Shown here one piece after another: positions 15,275-22,779 of a DNA stretch of 22,779 nucleotides. Within the stretch, counting starts at the first letter, position 1. Each line of letters opens with the position of its first letter. This stretch comes from an uncultured Comamonadaceae bacterium (GTDB lineage: Bacteria; Pseudomonadota; Gammaproteobacteria; Burkholderiales; Burkholderiaceae). The notes below the pieces were generated by a model. The model was not told where the DNA came from. It saw nothing but the letters and a program-made list of their open reading frames with translations, and did not search any database. The stretch spans positions 1-22,779 of the forward strand of contig CAMLQP010000013.1 of the NCBI GenBank assembly GCA_946482115.1. The letters are read 5' to 3'. The translations under genes were made by a program, and so were the position numbers.

Positions 15275-15348
15275 GGTCCCTGGCCTTTCGGCCAGCCGGG
15301 TGCGGAACTTGAGGCCTGGCCGACGAACGGCCTTGAATCCAACCGCCT

Positions 15349-16257
15349 TCAATCCCCCAGGCAGTAGCGGTCGCGCCCGAGGGATTTGGCCTGGTAGAGC
15401 GTGGTGTCGGCACGCCGCAGCAGGGTGCGCACGTCCTCGCCGGGGCCGGCACTGACCAGGCCGGCCGAGCAGGTGTAGCGCACCTCGGGGTGGATGGGGC
15501 CGGGCACGCCCATGCGCACTTCGTGGAACAGGCGGTCCAGCACCGCGCTGGCGATGCGCAGGTCGGCGTCGGGCAGCACCAGCAGGAACTCCTCGCCGCC
15601 CATGCGGCCTGCGATGTCGCCGCGCCGTGTGACGGCTTGCAACCGGGCGGCGAAGTGGCACAGCACCATGTCGCCCACGTCGTGGCCCCAGGTGTCGTTG
15701 ATGCGCTTGAAGTGGTCCAGATCGATCATGGCCAGGGCCATGGGCTGCGGGGGCTGGCGCGCCAGCAGCTGTCCCACGCGGTCGAGCACGGCGCGGCGGT
15801 TGCTCAGGTGGGTGAGCTCGTCGGTCATGGCCGCGCGCAGGGCGGTGTCGCGCGCGCGGCGCAGGCTCAGGCCGTCGGTGTTGAGCGCGGTGATGTCGGT
15901 CAGCACGCACAGCATCCAGCCCGTGCGGTCGGTGGTTTCGGTGACCATGAGCCAGCGGCCGTCGGCCAAGTCGGACTCGAAGGCGCGGTAGACCTGCTTG
16001 CCCCGGCGCGATTTCGTGGAGGTGAGCCAGGCTTCGATGTCGTGGGTCTCGACGTGCACGCCGCGTTTCTCGGCATGGGCGCGACGCATGATGTCGGACC
16101 AGGTGATGACTTCGTCGGGCAGGCAGTGGGTGGCCTGCCGGAACGCCGCGTTGGCATAGCGCAGCGTGTCGGTCTCGTCGAACAGCGCCAGGCCCTGTTC
16201 CGACAGGTCCATCAGCCCCAACAGCTGTTCGATGGAAGTCGGGAGCGGGCGGTCCAT
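15349..16257 (-). CDS. Diguanylate cyclase with N-terminal PAS domain
   Basis: A 302-residue cytoplasmic enzyme that makes c-di-GMP from two GTP. Residues about 10-125 form a PAS sensor (LDLSEQGLALFDETDTLRYANAAF start, VTETTD core, LCVLTDIT end), followed by a linker helix. The GGDEF domain spans about 140-300, with MTDELTHLSNRRA, MIDLDHFKRINDTWGHDVGD, the active-site GGEEF at 220-224 and AGRMGG before it. The product-inhibition I-site RxxD is present as R211-R-G-D214, exactly five residues ahead. The enzyme should therefore be active and feedback-inhibited. There is no transmembrane segment. It starts 26 bases after pepP, with a poor ribosome-binding site. The PAS ligand is unknown. Confidence 0.93.
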   Translation of the reverse strand: MDRPLPTSIEQLLGLMDLSEQGLALFDETDTLRYANAAFRQATHCLPDEVITWSDIMRRAHAEKRGVHVETHDIEAWLTSTKSRRGKQVYRAFESDLADGRWLMVTETTDRTGWMLCVLTDITALNTDGLSLRRARDTALRAAMTDELTHLSNRRAVLDRVGQLLARQPPQPMALAMIDLDHFKRINDTWGHDVGDMVLCHFAARLQAVTRRGDIAGRMGGEEFLLVLPDADLRIASAVLDRLFHEVRMGVPGPIHPEVRYTCSAGLVSAGPGEDVRTLLRRADTTLYQAKSLGRDRYCLGD

Positions 16258-16283
16258 GGTGGCAGGGCAGGGCGGATGGGGGA

Positions 16284-17672
16284 TCAGGCGGCCATCAGCG
16301 CTTCGATCTCGTCCGGCTTCACCGGCGCGTCGCGCGTCAGCAGCTCGCAGCCGCCGGCGGTGACCACGGCATCGTCCTCGATGCGGATGCCGATGTTCCA
16401 GAAGGCTTCGGGGACCTGTTCGCCGGGCCGCACATAGAGGCCGGGCTCGACCGTCAGCACCATGCCCGGCTGCAACAGGCGGCTGGGCCGGTTCCTGACG
16501 GTCTCGCCCGAGAGCGGGTCGCGGCGTTCGCTGACTTCGTGGCGCTGCGTGGGTTCCACGTAGCTGCCGCAGTCATGCACGTCCAGACCCAGCCAGTGGC
16601 CTGTGCGGTGCATGTAGTAGGGGAAGTAGGCGCGTTTCTCGATCGCGTCGTCCAGCGTGCCCACAGTGTTGCCGTCGAGCAGGCGCAGGTCCAGCAGGCC
16701 CTGGGTGAGCACGCGCACGGCGGCGTCGTGCGGGTCGTTGAATCGGGCGCCGGGCTTCGTGGCCGCCACGGCGGCCTCCTGGCTCGCGAGGACGACGTCG
16801 TAGAGCGCGCGCTGCGGGCCGGTGAAGCGCCCGCCAGCCGGGAAGGTGCGGGTGATGTCGGACGCGTAGCTGTCGAGCTCGCAGCCGGCGTCGATCAGCA
16901 CCAGCTCGCCGTCGCGCAGCGGCGCGGCGGCGGCGGCGTAGTGCAGCACGCAGGCATTGGCGCCGGCCGCGACGATGCTGCCGTAGGCCGGGTACTGCGA
17001 GCCGCCCTGGCGGAACTCGTGCAGCAGCTCGGCGTCCAGGTGGTACTCGCGGGCGTCCTCGCCGGCGCGCAGCATGGCGGCGCTGCGTCGCATGGCGCGC
17101 ACGTGGGCGCGGGCGCTGATCTGCCCCGCGCGGCGCATCAGGCCGATCTCGTGCGCGTCCTTGAACAGGCGCATCTCGTCGAGCACGGTGCAGAGGTCGC
17201 GCGCCTGCTCGGGGCACAGGGCGCCGGCGCGCGAGCGGGCGCGCACGCGCTCCAGCCAGCCGCCCACGCGGGTCTCCAGGCCGGCGTGCACGCCGAACGG
17301 GAACCACACCGCGTCGCGGTTCTCGAGCAGCCGGGGCAGCACCTGGTCCAGCTCGCCGACCGGGTGGGCGGCGTCCACGCCCAGCGCGGCGGGCGCGGCA
17401 TCGGGGCCGAGGCGGTAGCCGTCCCAGATCTCGCGCTCCATGTCCTTGGGCTGGCACAGCAGGGTGCTGCGGCCGTCGCCGGTGATGACCAGCCAGGCGT
17501 TGGGTTCGGTGAAGCCGCTCAGGTAGTAGAAGTAGCTGTCGTGCCTGTAGAGGTAGCCGGTGTCACGGTTGCGCGACCGCTCGGGGGCGGTCGGGACGAG
17601 GGCGATGCCGTCGGGGCCGATCGCCTGGGCCACGCGCGTGCGGCGCTGGGCGTAGTGGGTGGTTTCGCTCAT
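16284..17672 (-). CDS. pepP: Xaa-Pro aminopeptidase P
   Basis: A 462-residue M24B metallopeptidase that removes the N-terminal residue from peptides whose second residue is proline. The N-terminal domain (about 1-165) contains YLYRHDSYFYYLSGFTEP. The pita-bread catalytic domain holds all five dimetal ligands: D261 (VLIDAGCE), D272 (YASDITRTFP), H359 (HRTGHWLGLDVHD), E409 (VLTVEPGLYV) and E432 (GIRIEDD). The length is near the E. coli enzyme's 441. The open frame extends upstream to 17984, but the ATG at 17672 overlaps the murU stop by 4 bases and starts the conserved domain. It lies in a minus-strand cluster after murU; the usual neighbour ubiH is not found downstream. Confidence 0.96.
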   Translation of the reverse strand: MSETTHYAQRRTRVAQAIGPDGIALVPTAPERSRNRDTGYLYRHDSYFYYLSGFTEPNAWLVITGDGRSTLLCQPKDMEREIWDGYRLGPDAAPAALGVDAAHPVGELDQVLPRLLENRDAVWFPFGVHAGLETRVGGWLERVRARSRAGALCPEQARDLCTVLDEMRLFKDAHEIGLMRRAGQISARAHVRAMRRSAAMLRAGEDAREYHLDAELLHEFRQGGSQYPAYGSIVAAGANACVLHYAAAAAPLRDGELVLIDAGCELDSYASDITRTFPAGGRFTGPQRALYDVVLASQEAAVAATKPGARFNDPHDAAVRVLTQGLLDLRLLDGNTVGTLDDAIEKRAYFPYYMHRTGHWLGLDVHDCGSYVEPTQRHEVSERRDPLSGETVRNRPSRLLQPGMVLTVEPGLYVRPGEQVPEAFWNIGIRIEDDAVVTAGGCELLTRDAPVKPDEIEALMAA

Positions 17673-18391
17673 GGTGCCTCGGTGTTCAGCTGCGCCAGGC
17701 GCTCGGGTGTGCCCACGTCGGCCCAGGGGCCAGTGTGGAGCGCGGCGCTGATGAGGCCATTGTCCATCGCCCGACGCAGCAGCGGGGCCAGCGGGGCCTT
17801 GATGCCCTGCGGATTGCCGGGGGGAATGTCGCACCAGGGCGACGCGAACAGCTCGCGCCGGTACAGGCCGATGGTGCTGTAGGTGTGGCGCCGTCCGTCC
17901 GGGCCGTCGCCGTTGAGGGCGAGGCCGTCCGGCGAGAGGCCGAAGTCGCCTCGGGGGTTGTGGGCCGGGTTGGGCACCAGCCACAGGTGGGCCAGCGCGC
18001 TGCCGGCGCGAAAACGCGCCAGCTCGGCGGGGTCGAAGCGGAAGCCGGGCGCGTACACGTCGCCAGCCACGACCCAGAACACGTCGTCCAGCAGCGGCAG
18101 CGCGCGGGCAATGCCGCCGGCCGTCTCGAGCGCGCCGCCGAAATCGCGGCCTTCGTGCGAATAGACCAGCCGGTCGCCGAAGCGGTCCTCGATCTGCTCG
18201 CCCAGCCAGGCGGTGTTGGTGGCCACGCGGGCGAAGCCGGCCGCGTTGAGTGCGTCCAGCGGGTACTGCATCAGCGGCCGGCCGTGGACGGCCAGCAGCG
18301 GCTTGGGGCAGGCATCGGTCAGCGGGCGCATGCGCTCGCCGCGTCCGGCGGCGAGGATCAGCGCCTGCGCGCGGGGTTCAGGGGCGGTCAT
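17669..18391 (-). CDS. murU: MurNAc-alpha-1-phosphate uridylyltransferase-like nucleotidyltransferase
   Basis: A 240-residue nucleotidyltransferase of the GlmU/RmlA-like fold. The signature LAAGRGERMRPLTDACPKPLL (residues about 13-33) binds the nucleotide; WVVAGDVY carries the metal-binding Asp, and PHNPRGDFGL-like and YSTIGLYRRELF segments match MurU. MurU makes UDP-MurNAc from recycled MurNAc-1-phosphate, bypassing de novo synthesis and fosfomycin's target. Length and context beside pepP fit MurU; a sugar-nucleotide enzyme of other specificity cannot be excluded. AmgK, the kinase that makes its substrate and is commonly adjacent, is not in this window. Its end overlaps pepP (ATGA), so the two are coupled. 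The ribosome-binding site is weak. Confidence 0.82.
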   Translation of the reverse strand: MTAPEPRAQALILAAGRGERMRPLTDACPKPLLAVHGRPLMQYPLDALNAAGFARVATNTAWLGEQIEDRFGDRLVYSHEGRDFGGALETAGGIARALPLLDDVFWVVAGDVYAPGFRFDPAELARFRAGSALAHLWLVPNPAHNPRGDFGLSPDGLALNGDGPDGRRHTYSTIGLYRRELFASPWCDIPPGNPQGIKAPLAPLLRRAMDNGLISAALHTGPWADVGTPERLAQLNTEAP

Positions 18392-18408
18392 CCGCCCATT
18401 CTGGCATC

Positions 18409-18428
18409 AGCGGGCGGGCCTGCCCGCT
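18409..18428 (-). terminator. GC-rich hairpin after the Bug-protein gene
   Basis: AGCGGGC (18409-18415) and GCCCGCT (18422-18428) form a perfect 7-bp stem with a 6-base loop in the 45-base gap between the Bug-protein stop and the murU start. No T-run follows, so it may terminate weakly or stabilise the mRNA end; it probably marks the boundary between the two transcription units. Confidence 0.45.
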
Positions 18429-18436
18429 CGCGCGCA

Positions 18437-19405
18437 TCACTCTACCTTCGTGCCCGTGGCCTGTATCACCCGGCCCCACTGGGCCGTTTCGCTGCGGACA
18501 AAGCTGCCGAATGCCTCCGGCGTGGAGCTGCTGGCTTCCACGCCGATGTTGGCCATGGCCTGGCGGTAGGCCGGGTCGCGCGCCGCGCGTGCCACCTCGG
18601 TGTTCAGTCGATCCACCACCGCGCGCGGCACGCCGCTGCCGGTGAACAGGCCGGTCCAGCTGTCCACCGCGTAGCCGGGCAGGCCCGCCTCGGCGAAGGT
18701 GGGCAGCTCCGGCGCGCTGGGCGAGCGCGCGCTGGCCGAGTTGGCGATGGCGCGCACCTTGCCCGTCTTGGTCAGGCTCAGGGCGTTGGTGATGGTCTCG
18801 ACCATCAGCGACACGTTGCCCGCCAGCAGGTCGGTCGAAGCCGCGCCGCCGCCCTTGTAGGGCACGTGGACGATGTCGATGCCGGCGCTGGACTTGAGCA
18901 GCTCGGCTGCCAGGTGGGAGATTGAGCCGTTGCCGGCCGATGCGTAGGTCAGCTGGCCCGGATGGGCCTTCGCGTGGGCGATCAGCTCGGGCAGGGTCCG
19001 GACCGGCAGGCTGCTGTTGACGATCAGCACGCTGGGGTTGCGCGCGAGCAGCGACACCGGCTGCAGGTCCTTGGCCGGGTCGACCGGCAGGTTCTTGAAC
19101 AGGGACGGCGCGACGGCGTTGGTGCCTATGGTGCCGTAGAGGAGCGTGTGGCCGTCGGCCGGCGCGCGCGCCACCGCTTCCATCGCGATGCCGCCGCCCG
19201 CGCCGGGACGGTTCTCGACCACGAAGGACTGGTTCATCTGCGTGGCGAGCTGCTTGGCCAGCAAGCGCGCCATCACGTCGGACGACCCACCCGCGGCAAA
19301 CGGGACGATCAGCCGGACCGGGCGGTCAGGAGCCAGTTGCGCCCAGGCGCTCGACAGGCCCAGGCTGGCCATCAGGCCCATCATCATCCAGCGGCGGTTC
19401 AGCAT
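18437..19405 (-). CDS. Tripartite tricarboxylate transporter substrate-binding protein (Bug/TctC family)
   Basis: A 322-residue periplasmic solute-binding protein. Residues 1-22 are a signal peptide (NRRW, hydrophobic MMMGLMASLGLSSAWA, cleavage before QLAP). The mature protein has the Bug signatures RPVRLIVPFAAGGSSD, VVENRPGAGGGIA, HTLLYGT, LTYASAGNGSISHLAAELL and VPYKGGGAA. Such proteins bind small carboxylates; the family is strongly expanded in Burkholderiales, often without dedicated TctA/TctB membrane partners, and none is seen here. AAGGAG lies 8 bases before the ATG. The gene starts 55 bases after the dioxygenase gene on the same strand, so the two are probably one operon and the ligand is likely the dioxygenase substrate. 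Confidence 0.94.
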   Translation of the reverse strand: MLNRRWMMMGLMASLGLSSAWAQLAPDRPVRLIVPFAAGGSSDVMARLLAKQLATQMNQSFVVENRPGAGGGIAMEAVARAPADGHTLLYGTIGTNAVAPSLFKNLPVDPAKDLQPVSLLARNPSVLIVNSSLPVRTLPELIAHAKAHPGQLTYASAGNGSISHLAAELLKSSAGIDIVHVPYKGGGAASTDLLAGNVSLMVETITNALSLTKTGKVRAIANSASARSPSAPELPTFAEAGLPGYAVDSWTGLFTGSGVPRAVVDRLNTEVARAARDPAYRQAMANIGVEASSSTPEAFGSFVRSETAQWGRVIQATGTKVE

Positions 19406-19460
19406 CGGGAGTTCTCCTTTGAGACGGTGAGTGGGTGAGCAACAAACATGCCGGACGGGC

Positions 19461-20324
19461 TCATGCCGCCAGCGGGGCCTGGGTGCCCTCGATCTGCACC
19501 CGGAAACCGGAGCGCACGTTGGGCCAGTAGTCCCAGACCGCCTTGTGCTGGGCGCAGCGGTTGTCCCAGAACGCGATGGAGTGGGGTTCCCAGCGGAAGC
19601 GGCACGACCATTCGTCGCGGCCGATATGCCGGTAGAGGAAGTTCAGGATGGCGTCGCCTTCGGCACGCGGGATGCCGTCGATGTGGCTGGTGAAGTCCCA
19701 GCTGACGAAGATGCCGAGCCGGCCGCTGACCGGGTGGCGCACGATGATGGGGTGCGAGGAGATGGGTGTGCCCGGGCCGAAGACGCGCGTGCCGTCGTGG
19801 GTGGCCGTCAGACCCGCCAGGTAGGCCTTCATTCGGTCCGACAGGGCGTCGTAGGCCGCGCAGGTGTTGGCGAACATGGTGTCGCCGCCGCCATCGGGCG
19901 GGATGGTGTGCAGGTACAGCATGCTGCCCAGCGGCGGCATGGGTGCGCACGACTGGTCGCTGTGCCAGTTCTCGCCCGACACGCGGTCGGAGGTGGCGTC
20001 GTAGTGGAATCGCCGGACGTAGGGGTTGTCGGTGGGCTTGCTGATGGTGTTCTTGCCGACGTGCTGGCCCAGCGGGCCGAAATGGCTGGCCAGGCGGATC
20101 TGGTCCTCGTGGCTGATGCGCTGGTCGCGGAAGAAGATCACCTGGTAGCGGGCGAATGCGTCCTTGATCTCGGCGACCTGCTCGGCATCGAGGGGCTGGG
20201 TCAGGTCGACGGCGCCGATGACGGCGCCGATGTGCGGCGACACGGGTGTGGCCGTGATGCGCCGGTAGGCGGGGCGCTCCAGGCTGGCGGTCGAAATGGG
20301 GGCGCCGATGGTTGCGGTGTACAC
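19461..20324 (-). CDS. TauD/TfdA-family Fe(II)/2-oxoglutarate dioxygenase
   Basis: A 287-residue cytoplasmic oxygenase of the taurine-dioxygenase family, which hydroxylates its substrate using O2 and 2-oxoglutarate. The iron ligands are H121 and D123 (NWHSDQS) and H260 (RCAQHKAVWDYW). R271 and R275 (RSGFR) match TauD R266/R270, which bind 2-oxoglutarate and substrate. The N-terminal GAVIGAVDLTQPL and FFRDQRISHEDQ segments fit the family. The start is GTG, chosen because AAGGAG sits 5 bases before it. Substrate is unknown: taurine or another sulfonate, a phenoxyacetate, or another acid. Pairing with a Bug binding protein and a divergent LysR regulator argues for a catabolic role. Confidence 0.92.
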   Translation of the reverse strand: MYTATIGAPISTASLERPAYRRITATPVSPHIGAVIGAVDLTQPLDAEQVAEIKDAFARYQVIFFRDQRISHEDQIRLASHFGPLGQHVGKNTISKPTDNPYVRRFHYDATSDRVSGENWHSDQSCAPMPPLGSMLYLHTIPPDGGGDTMFANTCAAYDALSDRMKAYLAGLTATHDGTRVFGPGTPISSHPIIVRHPVSGRLGIFVSWDFTSHIDGIPRAEGDAILNFLYRHIGRDEWSCRFRWEPHSIAFWDNRCAQHKAVWDYWPNVRSGFRVQIEGTQAPLAA

Positions 20325-20462
20325 GGGGTCTCCTTGTCAGGTCAGGTCCGGGCCGGAGTGGCCTCGATGGGTATCGAGTCTAGGGATGGGACCGCGCCGT
20401 GCCGCATCGGATGGCCGACTTCTGATATCTTCTTTTTGGCATATCCGCAACCCCTCGGCACC
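20325..20462. promoter_or_regulatory. Divergent regulatory region with GATAT-N12-ATATC repeat
   Basis: The 138-base spacer separates the dioxygenase and LysR starts. An AT-rich patch at 20424-20445 holds the inverted repeat GATAT (20424-20428) and ATATC (20441-20445) around 12 bases, the size expected of a LysR-type site. It lies 17 bases before the LysR ATG, consistent with autorepression. Promoter hexamers are not clear. Confidence 0.45.
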
Positions 20463-21377
20463 ATGAACCTCAAGCAGCTGGAGTACTTCATCCAAGTGGC
20501 GCGCCATGGCAACCTGAGCCACGCCGCCACGGCGCTGCGCATGGGCCAGCCGGCGCTCAGCCGCCACATCCGCGGGCTCGAGGTGGAGCTGCGCCGTTCG
20601 CTGTTCCACCGCAACGGCCGGGGCGTGGTGCTGACCGACGCCGGCGCGCGTTTTCTGTCCTACGCGCAGAACGCGCTGAGCCAGCTGGAATCGGGGCGCA
20701 CCGCGCTCGACGAGTCGGACGGCGACCTGGTGGGGCGTGTCACCGTGGGCATGACGCCGTCGGTCGCGCAGGCGTTGACGGTGCCGCTGGTCCGCGCTTT
20801 CCAGCAGCGTTTCGGCAAGGCCAACATCTCGATCACGGAGGGGCTGTCGGCCACCCTGCAGGAGCAGGTGCTGGTGGGCCGCACCGACCTGGCCGTGGTG
20901 CACAGCCCGGTGCCGTCGGCCCTGCTGCACATTGAGCCGCTGGTCGACGAGTCGCTCTACCTGCTGAGCCCACCGGGTGACGGCACGCCCTTTCCCAGCA
21001 AGGGCACCGTCAACCTGAAGGAACTCGCGAACCTGCGGCTGATATTCCCCGCCCAGCCCCATCCGATACGGCGGCTGCTGGAATCGGAGGCCAACCGGCA
21101 GGGGCTGGCGCTGGAGGTCATCCTCGACGTGGGCGCGCTGACCTCGATTCCGCTGCTGGTGCAGGCCGGCTGCGGCCATGCGGTGGTGCCGGAGTCGGTG
21201 CTGTGGGCGGGCCTGCCGGGCCGCCAGGCCCTGGCCATCCGCCGGCTCGCGCGGCCGCGCCTGCAGGGGCGGCTGTCGCTGGTGTCTTCCAGCCGGCGGC
21301 CCCAGACCCTGCTGTTCAACGGAACCGAGTCCATCGTCCGAGACCTGATCCACCGCTTCGCGACGCGGCCGCGCTGA
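20463..21377 (+). CDS. LysR-family transcriptional regulator
   Basis: A 304-residue LysR regulator. Residues 1-60 are the winged helix-turn-helix: MNLKQLEYFIQVARHGNLSH, AATALRMGQPALSRHIRGLE, LFHRNGRGVVLTDAG. The rest, from about 90, is the periplasmic-binding-like effector domain (GRVTVGMTPSVAQALTVPLV, LAVVHSPVP, LVQAGCGHAVVPESV). The in-frame open region upstream to 19431 is a shadow of the dioxygenase gene; the family N-terminus fixes the ATG. The regulator is divergent from the dioxygenase/Bug-protein genes and is their likely activator, responding to the substrate or a product. Effector unknown. Confidence 0.95.
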   Translation: MNLKQLEYFIQVARHGNLSHAATALRMGQPALSRHIRGLEVELRRSLFHRNGRGVVLTDAGARFLSYAQNALSQLESGRTALDESDGDLVGRVTVGMTPSVAQALTVPLVRAFQQRFGKANISITEGLSATLQEQVLVGRTDLAVVHSPVPSALLHIEPLVDESLYLLSPPGDGTPFPSKGTVNLKELANLRLIFPAQPHPIRRLLESEANRQGLALEVILDVGALTSIPLLVQAGCGHAVVPESVLWAGLPGRQALAIRRLARPRLQGRLSLVSSSRRPQTLLFNGTESIVRDLIHRFATRPR

Positions 21378-21383
21378 GCCGGG

Positions 21384-21403
21384 GCGGGCGGCGTTGCGCC
21401 CGC
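21384..21403. terminator. Hairpin between convergent genes
   Basis: GCGGGCG (21384-21390) and CGCCCGC (21397-21403) form a perfect 7-bp stem with a 6-base loop in the 27-base gap between the convergent LysR and exchanger genes. It could act in both directions; no T-run is present. Confidence 0.45.
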
Positions 21404-21404
21404 T

Positions 21405-22424
21405 TCAGGCCGGTACCGCCGGCAGGCCCGCCACGCCGGCGGCGTAGCCGGCCAGCAGCAGCCAGCTGTCCCAGCCCATGCCGGCGTGCTTGCGCGGCGC
21501 GCGGCGTGCCATGCCGGACAGGAAAACCAGCGTCATCACCAGGCCCAGGCCGGTCATGTAGAGCGTCTGCGCACCGGCCTGCGGCAGCACCGGCTGGCCG
21601 GCCAGCGCGGTGGCCAGCACCAGCAGCACGGGCAGCACCGCGTTGCCGCCCAGGATGTCGCTGACCGCCAGCGCATGTTCCCCTTGCCGCGCGGCGGGCA
21701 GCCCGGTGGCCACCTCGGGCAGGGCGGTGGCGGCGGCCAGCACCGTGGCGCCGAACAGCGCGCCGTCCATGCCCCAGCGGGCTGCCAGGGCATCGCCGCT
21801 GATTTCCAGCAGCACCCCGCCGGCAAGGGTGACGGCCGCCATGAGCACGAACCCGACGACGGCACGGCGAAGCCCCATGGCGGGTTGCGCCCCTTTGCGG
21901 GCGCGAGGGGGTGCCGCAGCGGGGCCACGGGTGCGCGACAGGCGGCGTATCGCCAGCAGGCCGCCGATCCAGGCCAGCAGCATCAGCAGCCCGTCGGGCG
22001 TCACGCCGCCCAGGATGGCGCCGGCCGGCATCTGATGACCCAGGAACACCAGGCCCAGCATCAGCACCACCAGACCGCCCTCCAGCTGCATCGCGGGCGA
22101 TGCGACGCGGGTCGACAGCGGCACTTGGCCCCGGTTGCCCCAGGCGTCGAACAGCGCGAGCAGCAGGGTCTGGATGGCGATGCCGCCGAGCAGATTGGCC
22201 ACCGCCACCTCCACCCGGCCGGCCAGTGCGGCGCTGACGGTGATGGCGACCTCGGGCAGGTTGGTCACGATGGCCAGCAGCACCAGGCCGCCCATTTCCT
22301 GGCCCCAGCCGAGGGCGTCGTCCAGCGCGTCGGTGGCGCGGGTGAGCACCACGCCGGCCCGGCAGACGGCAGCGGCCGCCAGCACGAACACCAGCAGCAG
22401 GGCGGGAGTGGGCAGGTGGGACAT
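21405..22424 (-). CDS. Sodium/calcium exchanger family membrane protein
   Basis: A 339-residue hydrophobic protein with about ten membrane segments. It shows the two inverted alpha-repeats of the Ca2+/cation antiporter family: [17 protein letters not shown] with E58, and [16 protein letters not shown] in the second half, each followed by a glycine/asparagine-rich helix ([24 protein letters not shown]). A charged cytoplasmic loop near residues 160-185 separates the halves. The family exchanges Ca2+ for Na+ or H+ across the inner membrane. The repeats deviate from the GTSLPE consensus, so the ion cannot be named. It is convergent with the LysR gene and divergent from transketolase. Confidence 0.85.
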   Translation of the reverse strand: MSHLPTPALLLVFVLAAAAVCRAGVVLTRATDALDDALGWGQEMGGLVLLAIVTNLPEVAITVSAALAGRVEVAVANLLGGIAIQTLLLALFDAWGNRGQVPLSTRVASPAMQLEGGLVVLMLGLVFLGHQMPAGAILGGVTPDGLLMLLAWIGGLLAIRRLSRTRGPAAAPPRARKGAQPAMGLRRAVVGFVLMAAVTLAGGVLLEISGDALAARWGMDGALFGATVLAAATALPEVATGLPAARQGEHALAVSDILGGNAVLPVLLVLATALAGQPVLPQAGAQTLYMTGLGLVMTLVFLSGMARRAPRKHAGMGWDSWLLLAGYAAGVAGLPAVPA

Positions 22425-22541
22425 CGGGCACCGGGCGTAGGGCCTCCTGATGCTAACGGCCCCAGCGGCTAAAATTCAGGGTTTATCCCAAGCGGGGCGC
22501 CCCTGTTTCGCGCCCCACCCACGAGGCCCCACGAGGTTTTC
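22425..22541 (+). promoter_or_regulatory. Transketolase leader and divergent promoter region
   Basis: TAAAAT at 22470-22475 is a likely -10 for the transketolase gene, with no good -35. In the leader, GGGGCGC (22494-22500) and GCGCCCC (22510-22516) form a 7-bp stem. CCCACGAGG occurs twice, at 22518-22526 and 22528-22536, the second GAGG being the ribosome-binding site 5 bases before the ATG. Confidence 0.5.
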
Positions 22542-22779
22542 ATGACCGACACCGCCGCCGTAGCCCCTTCCGTTTCCCCCCAGGTCATGGCCAACGCCAT
22601 CCGCGCGCTCGCCATGGACGCCGTGCAGCAGGCCAATTCCGGCCACCCCGGGGCTCCCATGGGCATGGCCGACATCGCCGTCGCCCTGTGGAAGCGCCAC
22701 CTGCGCCACAACCCGGCCAACCCCGCCTGGGCCAACCGCGACCGCTTCGTGCTGTCCAACGGCCACGGCTCCATGCTGA
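22542..22779 (+). CDS. tkt: Transketolase, N-terminal fragment (runs off the window)
   Basis: Only the first 79 codons are present and the frame is open to the last base. [42 protein letters not shown] and [14 protein letters not shown] are the transketolase N-terminus, including the His of SGHPG and the NGHGS segment that contact thiamine diphosphate and substrate. The enzyme moves two-carbon units in the pentose phosphate and Calvin pathways. The ATG follows GAGG by 5 bases. It is transcribed divergently from the exchanger gene. Length and the rest of the active site cannot be judged. Confidence 0.95.
   Translation, partial: MTDTAAVAPSVSPQVMANAIRALAMDAVQQANSGHPGAPMGMADIAVALWKRHLRHNPANPAWANRDRFVLSNGHGSML

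Noticed and set aside
14168..17882. Long plus-strand open frames (14168-15367, 15490-16437, 16539-17882)
   Set aside because: Each is antisense to a recognised gene (calcium-binding protein, diguanylate cyclase, pepP), has low-complexity composition and no motifs.
19431..20462. N-terminal extension of the LysR frame
   Set aside because: The extra 344 codons lie opposite the dioxygenase gene; the winged-helix domain begins at the ATG at 20463.
1..22779. CRISPR array, tRNA, rRNA, insertion sequence or prophage
   Set aside because: No regularly spaced repeats, cloverleaf-like sequences, transposase, integrase or phage structural motifs were seen on reading both strands.

Overview
The window is high-GC DNA with tightly packed genes, short spacers and many 4-base ATGA overlaps. 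It looks like a chromosomal segment of a betaproteobacterium, most likely Burkholderiales and close to Comamonadaceae. This rests on gene content: an arginase-type hut pathway with HutD, a Bug-family (TctC) binding protein, MurU beside PepP, and an FMN-binding glutamate-synthase-like protein. The genus cannot be fixed from the sequence alone. I see no rRNA, tRNA, insertion sequence, integrase or CRISPR array.

Layout. (1) 2-3289, plus strand: the end of a histidine-utilisation operon (hutH 3' part, hutD, hutI, hutG), translationally coupled, degrading histidine to glutamate and formamide. (2) 3250-6600: a small zinc-ribbon gene on the minus strand whose end overlaps hutG, then a plus-strand run with an exported alpha/beta hydrolase, a membrane-anchored DM13 protein, a fluoroacetate-dehalogenase-like hydrolase carrying the full catalytic fingerprint, and a glutathione S-transferase. 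(3) 6784-7338: a YefM/YoeB-type toxin-antitoxin operon of visibly lower GC, with a promoter overlapped by paired CGTACG palindromes. (4) 7411-10795: a DHFR-like reductase, an SRPBCC protein, a cytoplasmic trypsin-like protease lying directly behind a cold-shock gene and its terminator, and a YecA/UPF0149 protein with a SEC-C zinc motif.

(5) 10891-14178: a membrane-anchored, single-domain glutamate-synthase-like flavoprotein, then a divergent SDR/IclR pair sharing a perfect 8-3-8 palindrome. (6) 14180-18391, minus strand: murU-pepP-diguanylate cyclase-calcium-binding protein, closely spaced and possibly one transcription unit; it links peptidoglycan recycling and peptide turnover with c-di-GMP. 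(7) 18437-21377: a Bug binding protein and a TauD-type dioxygenase, divergent from a LysR regulator, which looks like a regulated uptake-plus-oxidation module. (8) 21405-22779: a sodium/calcium-exchanger-family protein divergent from the start of transketolase, which runs off the window.

Most genes are ordinary. The parts most worth a second look are the dehalogenase-GST pair, the toxin-antitoxin operator geometry, the cold-shock gene-terminator-protease arrangement, the Cys in place of a metal-binding Asp in HutG, the SDR/IclR operator, and the murU-pepP-c-di-GMP grouping. I did not find convincing evidence of a wholly new system.
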